This document shows positions 34,101 through 48,080 of a stretch of DNA of 64,000 nucleotides, in pieces. Both the position numbers and the translations under genes were made by a program. Below the pieces are notes generated by a model. It searched no databases. It was not told where the DNA came from and worked only from the letters and a program-made list of their open reading frames with translations. The DNA lies in the NCBI RefSeq assembly GCF_022539665.2, contig NC_081336.1:1984001-2048000 (forward strand), in the 5' to 3' direction. The stretch is from Daphnia carinata. Its lineage: Eukaryota; Arthropoda; Branchiopoda; Diplostraca; Daphniidae. The stretch's first letter is position 1. The number at the start of each line of letters is the position of its first letter.

Positions 34101-36982
34101 GTGAGATGTCCCTCATCGCAAACAAAAGGGCAGGAAAAGATTTATTGGTGCAGCATTCCCTGCTGGATCTCTTGTGTGTATTTATCGTCAGTTCCAAATG
34201 CGTCCGGCTCTCGGGACAAACTCATCAGACGGATAATACACATCTAGTAGTTTGTTTTTTTAGAAAAAAAAAAAAAAAAAAAAAACTAAATACACACAGG
34301 CTGTGTGTATTTAGTTTCTTCTTGCGTGTGTTCGTTTGTATGTTTTTAGCCTCTCCGTTTTTGAGCCGGACTTTTTTTTTTGTTTCTATTTACGATGGGC
34401 GGGCAAGTTTGTCGTGTACGTTGCGCCCCGAGCAAATGCGGTTCAATCGGCTAATTCGTTTATTGATGAGCCCGGGGTGTTCGATGATTCTTGACCGCAT
34501 ATCATAACATCTCATTTTGAAATTCATGTATATTTATATTTTTTTGTAAATGATTCATTGATTAATGATTGATTTTTAAAAAATCAACGGATAGGCACGC
34601 GCATCGGACAGGCTTCCGAATGTTTCGTCTACTGGAAGGATCCCGTCACCAACGATACGTGGGGGCTCAATTTCACATCGCCGGCCGACGCCCGGGCATT
34701 CCGCGAATGCTGCGTGAGTTTTTTTGTTTTATTTTTAAATATTATTTATATTTATTTACATATGATAGGGTTAGTTATGAAATTCTAGGACCTTCGTTCC
34801 ACTCTGAATTTGAAAGATCAATTTCATTTGTTTTCATTTTTAATTCGTTGAAACAAAAGGGGATAGAGACGGGTCGATTATTTGTTATCTCCTTTGACAT
34901 TTTGCGTTGCGTTCCCCTTTTTTTTTTTTTTACCATTGGCGTGTTGGAATTGAGATTTGAAATATTTGATGAGAATACTGTGTACCCCGTGATGCACGTC
35001 CCATTTTTATCGACCTCATCGTTCGGATGACGCCATCCAGCAGCAACGACACGGATACACTTGAATGGTTGGAGGCAGTTGTCGCACCTCCTTCTTCCCC
35101 CCTCGTTCGATTGAAAAGTTTCTACCGTGTGTGTGTAGGGAAAGAAAAGCTAGCGCCATTCATTCCAATTGAGAATGAAGATGCCACACACACACACACA
35201 CACACCACACCCACTAGGAATTTCCAGTAATACGTTTGTGTGTCTTGAGGTTAGATTGTTGATCCTCCATAATTGTTCTGCTTCTTCTTCTTCTTCTTTT
35301 TCATACTTGTGTATCAAGTTCTTTAATTGCCTCCCTCTTAGATCAAGAGAAATGGGCAATAGCTTTGACGGCGGGCAAAAAAAAAGAGGGGGGGGGGGAG
35401 AATAAGGCCATTATTACGATTTTTAAAAAGGAAATCTTTATTATTATTTTGTTTACTTGTATGACGGATCGATCGAAAAGCTTCCTCTTCTGTGGACATA
35501 TTTTTTTTTTTTTTTCTTTTTAATAATTTCAGTTAGCCATTTTTTTTTAAATGGCCCGAATCTGTCCGGACAATTTCGATTTCTTCTAGCTCTGCTTTTT
35601 GAATGGAAGAATGTTTAAGAAGGAAGCCTTTTTGACATCTGCATCCAAATGACATCAAAATAATAATAGAATTGTTTGAAAGAGCTCGAATGATATATAT
35701 ATATTTTAAAAAAAAAGGAAAAATATGAATAGATACCACCACGACATGTCATATTTTTTTTTTTTTTTTAAAGGAAAAGAGCCTTTAGCGACGACAAAAA
35801 AGCGCACATAAAGTCGTTGTCTAACAGTTATATATATATTTTTTGTTTTTGTTTTTCTTGTTTCTCCTCTGCGCAAGGCTTTGCCTTTGCACAGCAACGC
35901 CGACTATTGATCGTCAATTGAATATTGAGCTATATATACAGCTAAGAGCAAAGAGTGTGTGTGCCCCGTTTAGAGGAGCGTCGCCCACAACCACCAAAAA
36001 GAAAATGTCTACAACGAGTAATAAGAAAAAAATCATTTTGATTTTTTTTTTTTTTTTTTTTTTTTCCCTTTCTCTTTCTGTCTTTCCTCCGCCGTTGATC
36101 GAATGTCAACTATAGCCATCATCATAACACCAATATTACATGGATATGAACATGCGAGCCTTGAATGTGCCCTATGGCCTTGTTGGCGAGGTATTCCCCC
36201 TGCGGCAAGGGTGTGTATGTGTGCCACCCACACATTACACAGCCATGTACATACGAGACATCATCAATCAAATTGGTGGCTAAACTGGGCTTGAAACAAA
36301 ACAAGAAATGCTTTATCGAAAGACGACACACGATGGCCAACAGAGAGAGTGCTCTTATATATATATATATATTTTTATTGTCTGTCCCCTGCGCGTTAAT
36401 GGGTTCCTCCCACTTTGCCGGCTGTAACTGTCGATATTGACTCATCCTTGTACACAAGAAATGATTAAACTTAATTCATTTTTTTTTTTTTAAATTTTTC
36501 TTAATTGCAACAGTCGCCGGCGTTCAAATTTTCGCGCAAAGCGTCGTCGTCGTATTCGCTGCGACTGGATTCCGGCCGCCAAAAGGATCAGCGGAGCTTG
36601 TCGGGCAAGCGGAGGACCAACTCGACGCCGGCGTCGCCTTCGCACGCCAGCAGCAACGCCGCTGCAGGTCATCATCATCACCATCATCACGGAGCGTCGT
36701 CCGGCTCGGCCACTGCGGCCGGATCAGCCGGCACGGGTCGTGAGCCGCAGTGTACGTGCATGACGCCCGAACAGTACGCCCGTCTCAGAGCGCAAGATCC
36801 CCGATTCAGAGGTAAATGATTTTTCAAATATCATTCGAATGTTTTAACTAAATAATAGGGCGTTTTTTGTTTGTTTTTTTTGCAAGTTGCGGTATTGTTT
36901 GTTTATTTGTCTTCTCTATTTCGTGAGGCCGAGAGAAAGAACGGGAAAGAAAAAATGGGTCCATAGGAGAACAGTGAGGAGA

Positions 36983-37013
<31 letters not shown>

Positions 37014-40000
37014 GGCAGAGAGAGAGAGGGTTGCTCCGGTGGAAGAAAGTAATCAATACCGTCGGGATTGTTTCCGGATTTCCTATGTTCCTTTTTTTTT
37101 TTTTTTTTTTTAGATAATATTGGTCTTTTTGTGTGTGTGTTGCTAGTCTCCTTCATTCCTTTCCGCTCGCAAGTATCTAATATTGTGTGTGAAAAAAAAA
37201 AGGAGGTGGTTCGGCCTAAGGCCAACGAAGTCTGTTAGTAGAGAAAGAGAGATGCTGTGTGGTATAAAAAAACAAATGGTGCACGCACAACAACAAATCA
37301 ATCCGCAAAGGCAAACTGTGCCTGGCCATCTACTGAGCGCCGAGCTAAACACGCAATTCGAGACACTGCGATTGATATCCAAAAAAAAAAAAAAAAAAAA
37401 AAATCAAATTTCAATATTCACGCACGCATGAAAATAGAGCAGCGGTAAACCCCGAGATGGACATTTCTCATTCTGACTTTGATGGCCCACGTTAGTCGTT
37501 ATCAAACAAGAAAAGAACCCACTTGATTTTTGCTTGCCACTCATCTTGCCAACCCCGAATGATCAGCTTTCATATAACAGACCGTTTCAACTTTCTCCTT
37601 TATTGTTATAACATCAAAAAGAATAAATCGAAATGTACATCAATATGAATTGCGTTTAAAATTTGAAAATTGTATTTTGACAGCTTCGCTGACGTTGCCG
37701 CGGACGCAATCGCTGAAGAAACCGTCGAGCGGAGAGACGGCCGCCACGACGTCGGCCAGCGCCATGTCGTCTAGCAACGACGTCGTCGTCAAGGAGGACA
37801 AAGTGTCGCTCGGCGCCAATTCCAGCACGTCCGTCTACGACAACGTGCAGACGACGACGGCGGCGGCGGCAGCGGCGGCGGCCGCGTCGGCCGCCAAGAG
37901 GAACGTCTCTGCGTACGGCACTGGCAGACAAGCGGCGGCGACGCCCGCCGTCGAAGCCGACGTGGCCACCGATGCGCCGGCGGCTGCATCGTCGGCTGGA
38001 ACGGCCGCTCAAACGTTGACGGCGACGATGAACGCGGCAACCGTTGCGACGAATGCAGGTGATTTGCAAACGTCGGCCGGATGCGCCGTCGAATCGAAAT
38101 CGTCTGAAACTCAAACGATGACGACGCAAACGACTCAGACGCCGGCCGGCGCCGCCGCCGCCGCCGCCGCTGTTTCATCCGCATCGTCGGATCAACAAGC
38201 GGCCACGGCGTCTTCGCTCCAGTCCATTACGCAGCGGACCAGTCAACAACCGCTGGCGCTACCTAACGCCACCCAACAACAACAACAACAACAGCCGGTG
38301 TATTCGCATCAGTATCCACCGGCGTTCCAGCAACCGCTTTACGGGAGCGGGCAATCCAATTATTATAATCAAATGCAACAGGGAGCCATCCCGAGGACGT
38401 ATCCTCAACAACAACAGCAGCAGCAGTATCACGGAATGCATCCGCAACAATCGCAGACGTTGAACCGTTCCGGCTACCCTTACGGCGCTATGACACAACA
38501 GCCGAACTACGCGGCCGATTTCGGCGGTACCCTTCCGCCGCAAATGCAATACGGCAATAGATCGGACGCTGGCGTCAGCAGCTATCATCATCCGCATCCG
38601 GCTTCTATTCATCCGCATCATCATCACCAGCAGCAGCAGCAGCAACAACAACATCATCATCACCACCCGTACTACGATCGGGCCTATTCGGTGCAGGGCG
38701 ATGTCAGCAACGACGTCCTGATGCAGGACATGATGAATCAAACGCGTCGATCCATTTCCGGCCGTCCGCCTCATCATCATTCGGGACATCCGCATCATTT
38801 GAACCGACGCGATTTGCTCAGCTCTAAATCGGTTGATTATTCCGGAATGGACGGACCGCCCAATGCGGCGGCCGGATCGTCTAACGGATTCTTCCAGGAC
38901 GATCACGATCAGCTGATGAGGGCGGCGCGCAGGCATCGCAGCCGCAGCACGGAGAACGTGGTCGGCAACGAACTGGGCAATCCGGTGATGGCCGGACTGG
39001 GCAGCGACGTTCTCAAGCGGATGCTGCAACCCGTGCAACAAATGCCCGGCCAGATGGTGGTCGGATTGAGCCCCAACGCGTCGCCCTTAACATCGCCCGA
39101 AATGAGCCGACGCGGCACGTCCAGTCATCGTCCAATCAGCGACGGATTTCAATCCGAACCGGAAATCAGCAGGTAAACGTCTAAAGGGTGGGGTGGGGCG
39201 GGGGGGGGATGGCGGGAGGAGAACTAATTTAATTAAAATAACTAAAAAATGTTTTACTATTAGCAGCCGAACTCCGAGATTTTACGCGCCGCTGGCCAGG
39301 CCGATTGGGGCCAATCCGAAAATGGCAATGTCGCGGACGATGTCGTACGGAAGCGCTCGAGTATCGTCGTCCGTAGGTGCGGCCGTTCAGCAACAGCACG
39401 CGCACCAGCAGCCGCAGCAGCGGTCGCAGAGTTTCGCCTCGGATTCCATGCGCCAGAATGTGGAACGCAATCTCTACCTGGACTTTGACGGACGCGGGGA
39501 CGCCGGATCGCCTTCGTCGGACAACATCCTGTTTGATCATCACTTGTGCTACGCCACGACGCCCAGTTCGAGCAACGGCAATTCGGACATGGAGGGCAAC
39601 AACCCGCTGCCGCCGCCGCCGCCAATGGCCGTCGGATCGGCCGGCATGGGTTCGGCAACGGGCGCGCGGAGCAACAATGCAACGCAGCAGGGGCCGGTGG
39701 CCACGTCGCCCACGTCCAGGCTCTTGCTCGAGTACGAGATGCATTTGCGCAACACGCTGGCCAAAGGGATGGACGCCGAGAGTTGCAGTTTGCACACGTT
39801 CGAAGCTCTTTTGTCTCAGAGCATGGAAGATTTAGGTAATGACCCTTTTTTTTTTTTGATTGATTTCCTTTCATTTGATTTTTTTTTTTTTTTTACATTT
39901 TTCTTTATGTTTGTTATTCATTTTCGATTTCCCTCTTCTTTTATTCTTCCTTTCGTCTTCCTACGTAAACCACACATTGATGATGTGTTGATATACTCGG

Positions 40001-40061
40001 GTTATGCAACCATCCATCTCTACCTCACTCTCTTTCTCTCTGTGTCTATGTGTATGTACAC

Positions 40062-40105
<44 letters not shown>

Positions 40106-43100
40106 CACCATATCAACACGAACATCGCACTTCTCCCTGGGACGATGTTATTTGTCCATGTCGATCCATCCATCCATCCAATTTATAGAATCGATAATCC
40201 GCGCCAAAGGCAACGGCTACTCGTCTTCCTCCAGTTCCACGCCGAGGGTGGCTCAGCCGCAACGGCGGCTGCTGTCCGAAGTGGAGCGCATCCAAGAAAA
40301 GTACCGCGGAGGGCGAGGGTTAATAGGTACATATGCAAATCACATCCATCCGTGCAGGCAAATCAATTTAAAAAAAAAAAAAAAACATGAAAATGAATTC
40401 ATAATTAGAAGGAACGAAATATTTAAAAAGAATTTGATTAAAAACAATTTTTTTTTTTTTTTTTTTTTTTGCTTGACCTGCTGTTGCTTGCCGTTTCTTG
40501 TTCGTCTACTTTCGCTTTCACGTGTAAACGTTCGGTTAACTGGAATTTGAAAGCAATCTCGAAATTGAGGTGGATGGGAAAATGCAAATTGTGGTGTGTG
40601 GTGTGCGTTGTCGGTGTGCAATTTGTTGTGAAGTAGTTTGATGGTAGATCTCGTTGTTTGAACTTTGGTGGCTGGCAAACCCTGGTGGAGGGGTGTAGGA
40701 GGCGGCGATTAGACCCACTGTTATGTCTGACATTTATTGTTTGTCTGAGAGTTTTGATGGCTCGTTGCCCGGTTATTCTTGTCTTCCATCCTTTTTTTTT
40801 TTTTTTTTGCATTTCGTGTGAGAGAAGGAACTGTCCATTTTAGTGCAACACATTAGAAAGACAAAAAAAAAAGAAAAAAAAAGATAAGCCTAAATAACAC
40901 AATAGAAAGCTTGAATCTATTTGTCTTGTAACTGTCATCTTCCTTTGCCAATGCCAACAATTTCCTGCCCTTGCTATATTGATTTGTTTGTGTGCCTGTT
41001 TTTGTTTTTTTTTCTCATGCCTATGTTGCTATCTCTCTTCCATCTATCGTCTATTTAACGCATATCGTTTTCTCTTTTTAACTTCCTGGCCCAAGCTTCA
41101 AACTGACATCCGCTAATCGATTCGTCTTCAAATCGTACTGAATAAACTCAATTTATTTTTTTATCTCTTTAAAAAATGAAATAGCAGGTGCGCCTCCGCC
41201 AGGTCCGCCGAGTGTTCCGTCGTCGTCGCGTAGCGCCGACCGTTCGTCTCGTCTCAGCCGCAGCGAAACGGCTCCGACCAACGCCAATCACCACCACCAC
41301 GCACAGCAACAAGGATCGGAAGCCAACCGATCGTCTTACTACGGTGTAGGTGGAGCAGCCGACTTAGAGCGCAGTCTTTACTCTGAACGCGACCGAGGCT
41401 ATTTGAGCGACATGAGTTCCCGGTGAGTTTCATGATTTCATTTTTCTTTCCCCCCCCCCTTTTTTTTTTTCTTCGTGCGATCTCATTTGCTTAAAAAAAA
41501 AAAAAAAATTCCCGCAGCGAAATGAGATTGAGTGTAGGGTTCTAACAATTCAGATTTATTTCGATGAGAAATTGGGCATAGCCGAACTTTGTTTTGTTTT
41601 TTTTATTTCGGGAGCGCCCATCACCTTGGAGAGCAATACGTTTTATTTGATTTACCTCCATCGCTATACATTCGTATGAGTTTTCTTGCATCTTCTCCTT
41701 CTCGTGTCAATATTTCGTCAGGCCGTTACTTAGGTGACGTATTTTGTTTCCCCCCCCCCCCCCCCTTTGGTATAAAGAAAGATATATATGTTTCTAGATA
41801 GATGTAGCTTTTTATTGTTGACGTCTATTTACACACTATGCGGTTACACAATGTCCCCCCCCCGAACGCCATCTTTCATGGGACACGCCCATCGCATTTT
41901 TCTCCTCCCCATCTTCCAACTTGGATAATATGGAAGTGTACTGATGATGGTGGACGGCCCGTCGTGTCGGAAAGCATCTCCCGCTGGGCTTCTTGTGTTC
42001 CCATCCATTTTTTTTTTCTTCTTCTTCTTTGGACACTTGCCTTTTGAAAGTAGAGGGAGAGAGGGAGGGGGGGGAGCAAACAAGAGCGCATCCGTAGACG
42101 GTAGCAATAGCCCGACGATATAGAATGTTTATCATTCGAACAACAACAACAACATCCATCACGATTGTGTTACTCCCCACCTTTGAACCGGAATAAAAAA
42201 AAAAAAAAAAAAATAAGGGAACAATGTCTAAAAGCAATAGGGATGGGTAGAACATTCTTAATGCAATGCGAGTGGAACATTTTACTTCCCCATGTTGTTG
42301 TTGTGATTAATTATGCTGAAAGGTGATGATCTAATATTATATTTTTTTTTTCTTGCTTTTCTTTTTTGAATTCCATTTTTAAATTTATTTATACATTTTT
42401 TTTTTTTTTTCCTTTTGTTTTGTTTTTGGCTATTTGTGGCGTTTTCTTTACCGGACAGGGCCAATAGTTTCTACGAAAGACAAGACAGTGTGCGATCGGG
42501 TTACCTGAGTGATCGTGAAACAGTAGCGGGAGCGACAAACCGCTTGGGCGGTCCAGCCGCCGCACTGTCTGGCAGTAGCGGCAACATTGTCGTCCAGCAA
42601 CAAACATCCATCGAGAGCACCGATTCGCGCCTTTGCTACTTGACGTCCTCAGAGGTAGGCACACAATCTATTCTTATTTTATTAAGCAGACCATTTCCGT
42701 TCGGTTTTTTTTTTTTTGCTCCCGGTCATTTGGGCATCTCACCTTTTTGTCGGCATTTATAGGCATGTTGAATATTTTTTTTTTTTAACTTGATTTTAAT
42801 GACATTTTCCATCTGGAAAATGAATGCCATTTTCTTTTTTTTTTGCGCGCGTTTTTTTACGGATATGATTAACGACTTCATTTCCGGTTGGCGTTGATTT
42901 AAATCGTAATTTAACGAGGTCGTTTGAGGCAAACGCGGTAAAATTCAAATGAGGGATCGTGAGCGAGAAAACACACCAAGGAAAAAAAAAAAATGATATG
43001 ATTTTTACTTGTGTGTGTGTAAAGCAAATGATGAAAACGGAGGTTGATGAGTTTTGTATTTGAATGGAAAAAGGCCGTCAGGTTGCGACCCATTTTCAAT

Positions 43101-43322
43101 GCGATGTGGGCGCGCGTGAATCCAATTGAAAAAAAATGTAGTTTGCTCCCTGAACGCGTTGAGCCTCTCGGTTCTTTCTTTTTATTTCTTTCTTTGATTT
43201 TTGTTGACGTGTCCATTTTCGCCAGTGTACGTGTGTATAGCACCATATGACATTGATGCGTGTCGCTTCCGGATGGCCATCTTGATGACAATTGCGCTCC
43301 ATGGAGCTGCGCGAAATTCGTT

Positions 43323-43353
<31 letters not shown>

Positions 43354-46300
43354 CAAAAGTCCCATCGTTGTGATGGACGCGCTTTTTGAATTTCATTCAA
43401 TGCGTTTTTTTTTTTGTCTTGTTTTGTCCCTATTTTATTCCATCAATTGGATGGCATAACAAGATACCTCATTAAATGCATCCGTCTCTTGCCTGACACA
43501 CCACAAGTCTTGTAGAGGACCATTTCCATGCGCTTAACAAAGAAAATGATTGATTCGCAAGTCAAGAGTGGAGAGCTTCCGGTAAAAGAAGAAAAAAAAA
43601 AAAAAGAAAGAAAGAAAGAAACGTAATGATGTATAAGCTTTTGGAGTAATGCGTACTGGTGTGCGTGGGTTCCGTTCGACAGGTTCTTCTTTATTGATTT
43701 TGTTTTTCGGCTTCGGGGTGTTTAGTGCTGCCGCCTTACGTCACCAAGCGGTGCCTCCATGTTAGACAATCAGCTCTTTCGTGTGCGTGAAACTGATTGG
43801 GCCCAGCGTTGCAATCGTGAAAGATAAATACACCATTGGGGATGGATCTTGGGGGGGGGGGGTCTTCAAGGCTTTCGCCGTTGCCATGGAAACGCTTACG
43901 GTAGATCCACTAGCAACAGTTATGGAACGTAACCCAATCGGCCGAAGCAAATTCGAGATAGGATCGACAATTTTCAAACGTAAACGAAAGATTTTTTTTT
44001 TTTTTTTTTTTTTTGTTTGTTTTGTTTTTATTGTTTTCCGAAGTAGAGGACGAGATAATTAATGAGATGCATTGTTTATAAATGACGCGCTGTGGCGTAG
44101 TAATTAAAAATAGAAGCGTAGCATTTTCCTCTGAAAAAATGTGCTTGCATCGTTTTCAGCCTCGTTCGCCCCTCAATAATTTCGCGACGCGCTCCACAAT
44201 AATTGACATCACAATTTTCTAATTTAAAAAAATAATTATATTTCGGATTCGATTGACACACAGCTGACCCGCCCTCTCCCCCCCCCAACAACCGCAACAG
44301 CAACACACCGACGCCATCCTATCTGGAGGAGGACGTGTGTGCACACAGAAGCACAAACTGCTTCTCTTCGTTTCTTTTTCCTTCTTCCTATTTTGAATCC
44401 CTATGCGATAGAACGTTGCACATTCGGTTGGGGGTGGGGGATCTAGAGAGGCTCTGCTTGCGCTGTCTTTCCCGCTGTGCAAATGTTTGTTCCATTTAAT
44501 GGAAAAGGGAAATATACCGCACTCGTCGTCTGTGTGTACTCTATGTGCGTCGTGCGTAATCGCCCACGTCCTCTTTAGCGGACTCACGGAACTTGCCGTT
44601 TTTACTCAAAGATGTGTGGACACATTTAAACAACGAAAAAAACAAACAAAAAAATTTTCCACCTGTTTTGTTTTGTTTAAAAAGAAAAATCCCATTTTAC
44701 ATATTTTTTTTTTTTTTTTGGAATGTTTACACACACACTTGTGTGTGTGTGTGTTGCTGACGATGGCAGACATCGTCATACTCCCACCCAAAAAAAGAAG
44801 TCTCGGAATTATTATATTTTTTTAAATATTTCATTGGAAAAAAAAAAAAAAATCCTGTTGAGATGCCCCCTGGCGGTAGTTGTTGATGTTACCTTGGGAG
44901 GCGGAAGAACGAAAAGAAGAAAAAGAGTGGAAAGGAGCGAAACCCCTGGCGCGGGCGCACAACCACACACACACACACACACACACACACGCGCGCGTCC
45001 TTGGGTTTTCTAACATGTAATAGTCTTCCCTCCTCTGTGAAGTTTAACGGCGAGCGGGGGGGGGGGGTCGGCAGCCTCAGTGCCTCAGTCCGAGACGGGA
45101 TTGCCACCAGTGCGGATGTATCATTTCTCGTGCGACGTCAAAGAAACACACACACACACACACACGCAGGAAAAAAAAATATAAAACATATCGACGCTCG
45201 TACCCAATAGGAAGCGCAGCTTTGGCGTCGCTCTCATCGTCAGTGTGTGTGTGTGTATGTGTCTGCGTGTGTGTAACAGTTATTGTATTTTATTTTATTT
45301 TTTTTAAATACCGTACAACATCGGTATTAACAGTGCGTTCATTTGTTTTCTCTTCTTTCTTTTGTGGCCTCGTGTTGTTTTTGTTTTTTCGGTGGGTGTG
45401 TGTGTGTGCGTGTGTGTTTTTAGTGGGCGTCGTTGTTTATTGTGTGCCGGCCGCCCGGCTCTCCAGTTGCCTAGTGTAACAAAAACGGGCACGTGTTGTA
45501 AATGGCAGGAAGAGAGTGACGACAATTCCCGGAAGTGTTTCAAGAATCTTCCAATCCATCAGATGCGAAAATAGGGGCAAAAAGAAGGAAAAAAAATTCA
45601 ATCCATCATTCGAGTGATTTGATTTTTGTGTTTTTTTTTTTTTTGGTTTTGGTTTTTGAGTTGGAAAAAGAAGAAGCAGAATAGGGAAATGATTTCTATT
45701 TGGCATTTATCTTGATCATCGATAATCGACAAGGAGCTTGTTTTGACCCCCCACCTTCAACTAAAAGAGCCAACATCGCGCTCCAATGATGACGTAAGAG
45801 ACGTTTCATTTTTTTTTCATTGGTTTGTCCGCAAACACATTTTCTTTTTTCAATTCGAGTAGAGGATCTTCAAATATTATTCGAATAGAATCGGCGCGAA
45901 ACAGAGAGACTTTGAAATTTTCTTTAAAAAATCCAGAAACATTTCCAAAAACCTGTTTGTTTGTTTTTTAATCTAAACAAGTTTCGAACGCTGTGACTTT
46001 GCTGAAAGTTGTTGGCTTTTTCCCTTTTTTTTTTTTTTTTTTCAAAACTCCCGGCGTTGCACATCAGACGCACTCAACAGATTCATCGTCTGCTTTTTCA
46101 AGACGTGAGCGTCTCTTTCGATTTTCATTTTCTCACATTTTACATCAAGTGCATTCCTCTCTCTCCCTTTTCTTTCTCTTTTTTTTTTTTTTTTTCACGC
46201 AATTGCAAAAGTGTAGCCGGTGAAATATCATCACTCACGATGTGGGAGAAATCAACTTTTAGTTGATAGTCCAATCTTTTTTTACTCATTCTCTTGGAAA

Positions 46301-46355
46301 ATAGGAAAAGTGCGGGGTGGGAAATCATGTTTTCTTATTCCTAGCATTTCATCCA

Positions 46356-46393
<38 letters not shown>

Positions 46394-48048
46394 TTTTCGT
46401 GAATTATTATTCGGCGTGACGACGACGTCGATGACGTCAATCGATGCCAGATGCGAGAGATTTTCCTGCCTCTTTTCTCGATGAGGGAGAAAATGAAGGA
46501 AGAAGAAAAAAAAAAAAAACCAATTACCTGGGCGTCTTGGGCGCTCCGCGCAGCGGCGGTTGCTCAACAACTTGAAAAGTCGTTCACAAGTCGGTCGATG
46601 TTTGTGTTTATTTTTATTTTTTATTTTTTTTTTGCTGATCGCAGTGTTGGATGTCGTACGTCTCCAATCAAAAAAAAAAAAGGAAACAACGGCCGTAATA
46701 ATCTTTTAACATCCAGCCCAGGTTTCAATCATTTTCCTTTACATTCTCCACTTTCACGATCAACAAAAAAAAAAAAAAAAAAAAAAAAAAACATTTTTTT
46801 TAAAAAAAAAAAAAAATGCTTTACCTTATATAGAAAAATTAAAATCAGCAGAGGGCGGTAGGGGGGAATCAACCGGTCCGACTCCACTTATTATGCAAAT
46901 ATGTGGCTGTGTGATGATGACGCTGTGGGTTTCCCAATTTTTTTTCTTATTCTTTTCATATCCCGACGAAGGTTTTTTTTTTTTTTTTTTATTATTATTT
47001 ACGGGCCGCTGTGTTGATGGATACACAAAGGCCTCATTTACAATCGGTTGGTTGATTCTCCCCCCTTTTTTTTTTTTCTCGTTCTTATTTGTGAAACCAA
47101 CATCACAAACTCTCTCTCTCTTTCTTGGTGGATGTTATACAGTCCCCCTTTTGTCTTTAGATCATCTGCGTGCGTGTGTGTTCCATCTCTGCGCTCTTTT
47201 GACCATTTATGGCTCTGCCATTGAATAAGGTGGAGGATTTTCATCAGGCCCTTCTTCTTTTTTTTTCTTCTGTTTTTCTTGGCAGCCGCTTATTCTTCGT
47301 CTTTTATTCTTGTATTTTGAGAGGGAGGAAACAGAGAGAGAAAAACAAAAGTTGGGCCGCCGCTGACGTCGTCGACATTGTTGTTGATGTCGGTCGTCTG
47401 CATATTTGCATACCAGAGTCGACTATATCAACCCCTCGCTGGAATAGAAGAAGACAAAACAGCTCCGAAATGGAAGCTCCGCCCTCGTTTCGCTTAAAAA
47501 GAAAAAAAATAAAATAAAATAAAATGTTTCACGTCGCGAGTTAGAAAGAAAGAAAAAAAAAAAAACAACAAAAAGACACGCGCACACACAAAATCGGATT
47601 TTTATATGGAACAATTGAGACGAGTTCCTTGTTTGCATTTTTCGTTTACAACAGTAGACACAGTAAAAAAAGAATTCAATGATCCCCTTTTTTTTTTTCC
47701 TTTATATATTTAAATAATCAAATCTTTCCCTCTTTTTTTTTTTTGAATTTATCCTGCGGCATTTTCTTTTTGTTATTGCATCATACCTTTACAAAAAAAA
47801 ATTCGTTTCGTGTTGACTTGCGTGAATCATCTAAAAAACGGTTCAACGTAAACTCGTTTTTCTTCATTTGACTCCCTCCAGCAATCCATTCATTTCGAAA
47901 TTCATTTCAAGTAAAAAAAAATTATAATAATAAAAAAAAAAAAGATTCTCATTAGGGATCTTGTCGGGTGCATTGTTGACTCGATTGGCTTGAGCGAAAA
48001 AGCAAACGCCATCTGCAAACTCGCCGCGATTGAGCCATTGCTCGTCGA

Positions 48049-48080
<32 letters not shown>

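Noticed and set aside
37656-39874. Antisense and alternate-frame ORFs over sif exons 5 and 6
   Set aside because: Arg/Met/His-rich shadows of trinucleotide-repetitive sense coding DNA; sense frame joins in phase to known SIF exons.
39193-40188. 331-codon ORF reading through sif exon 6
   Set aside because: Real only from 39,267 to 39,835; the rest is translated intron (poly-Phe).
44700-45260. Clustered CA/GT repeats as a CRISPR-like array
   Set aside because: Simple microsatellites with no spacer structure, in a eukaryotic intron.
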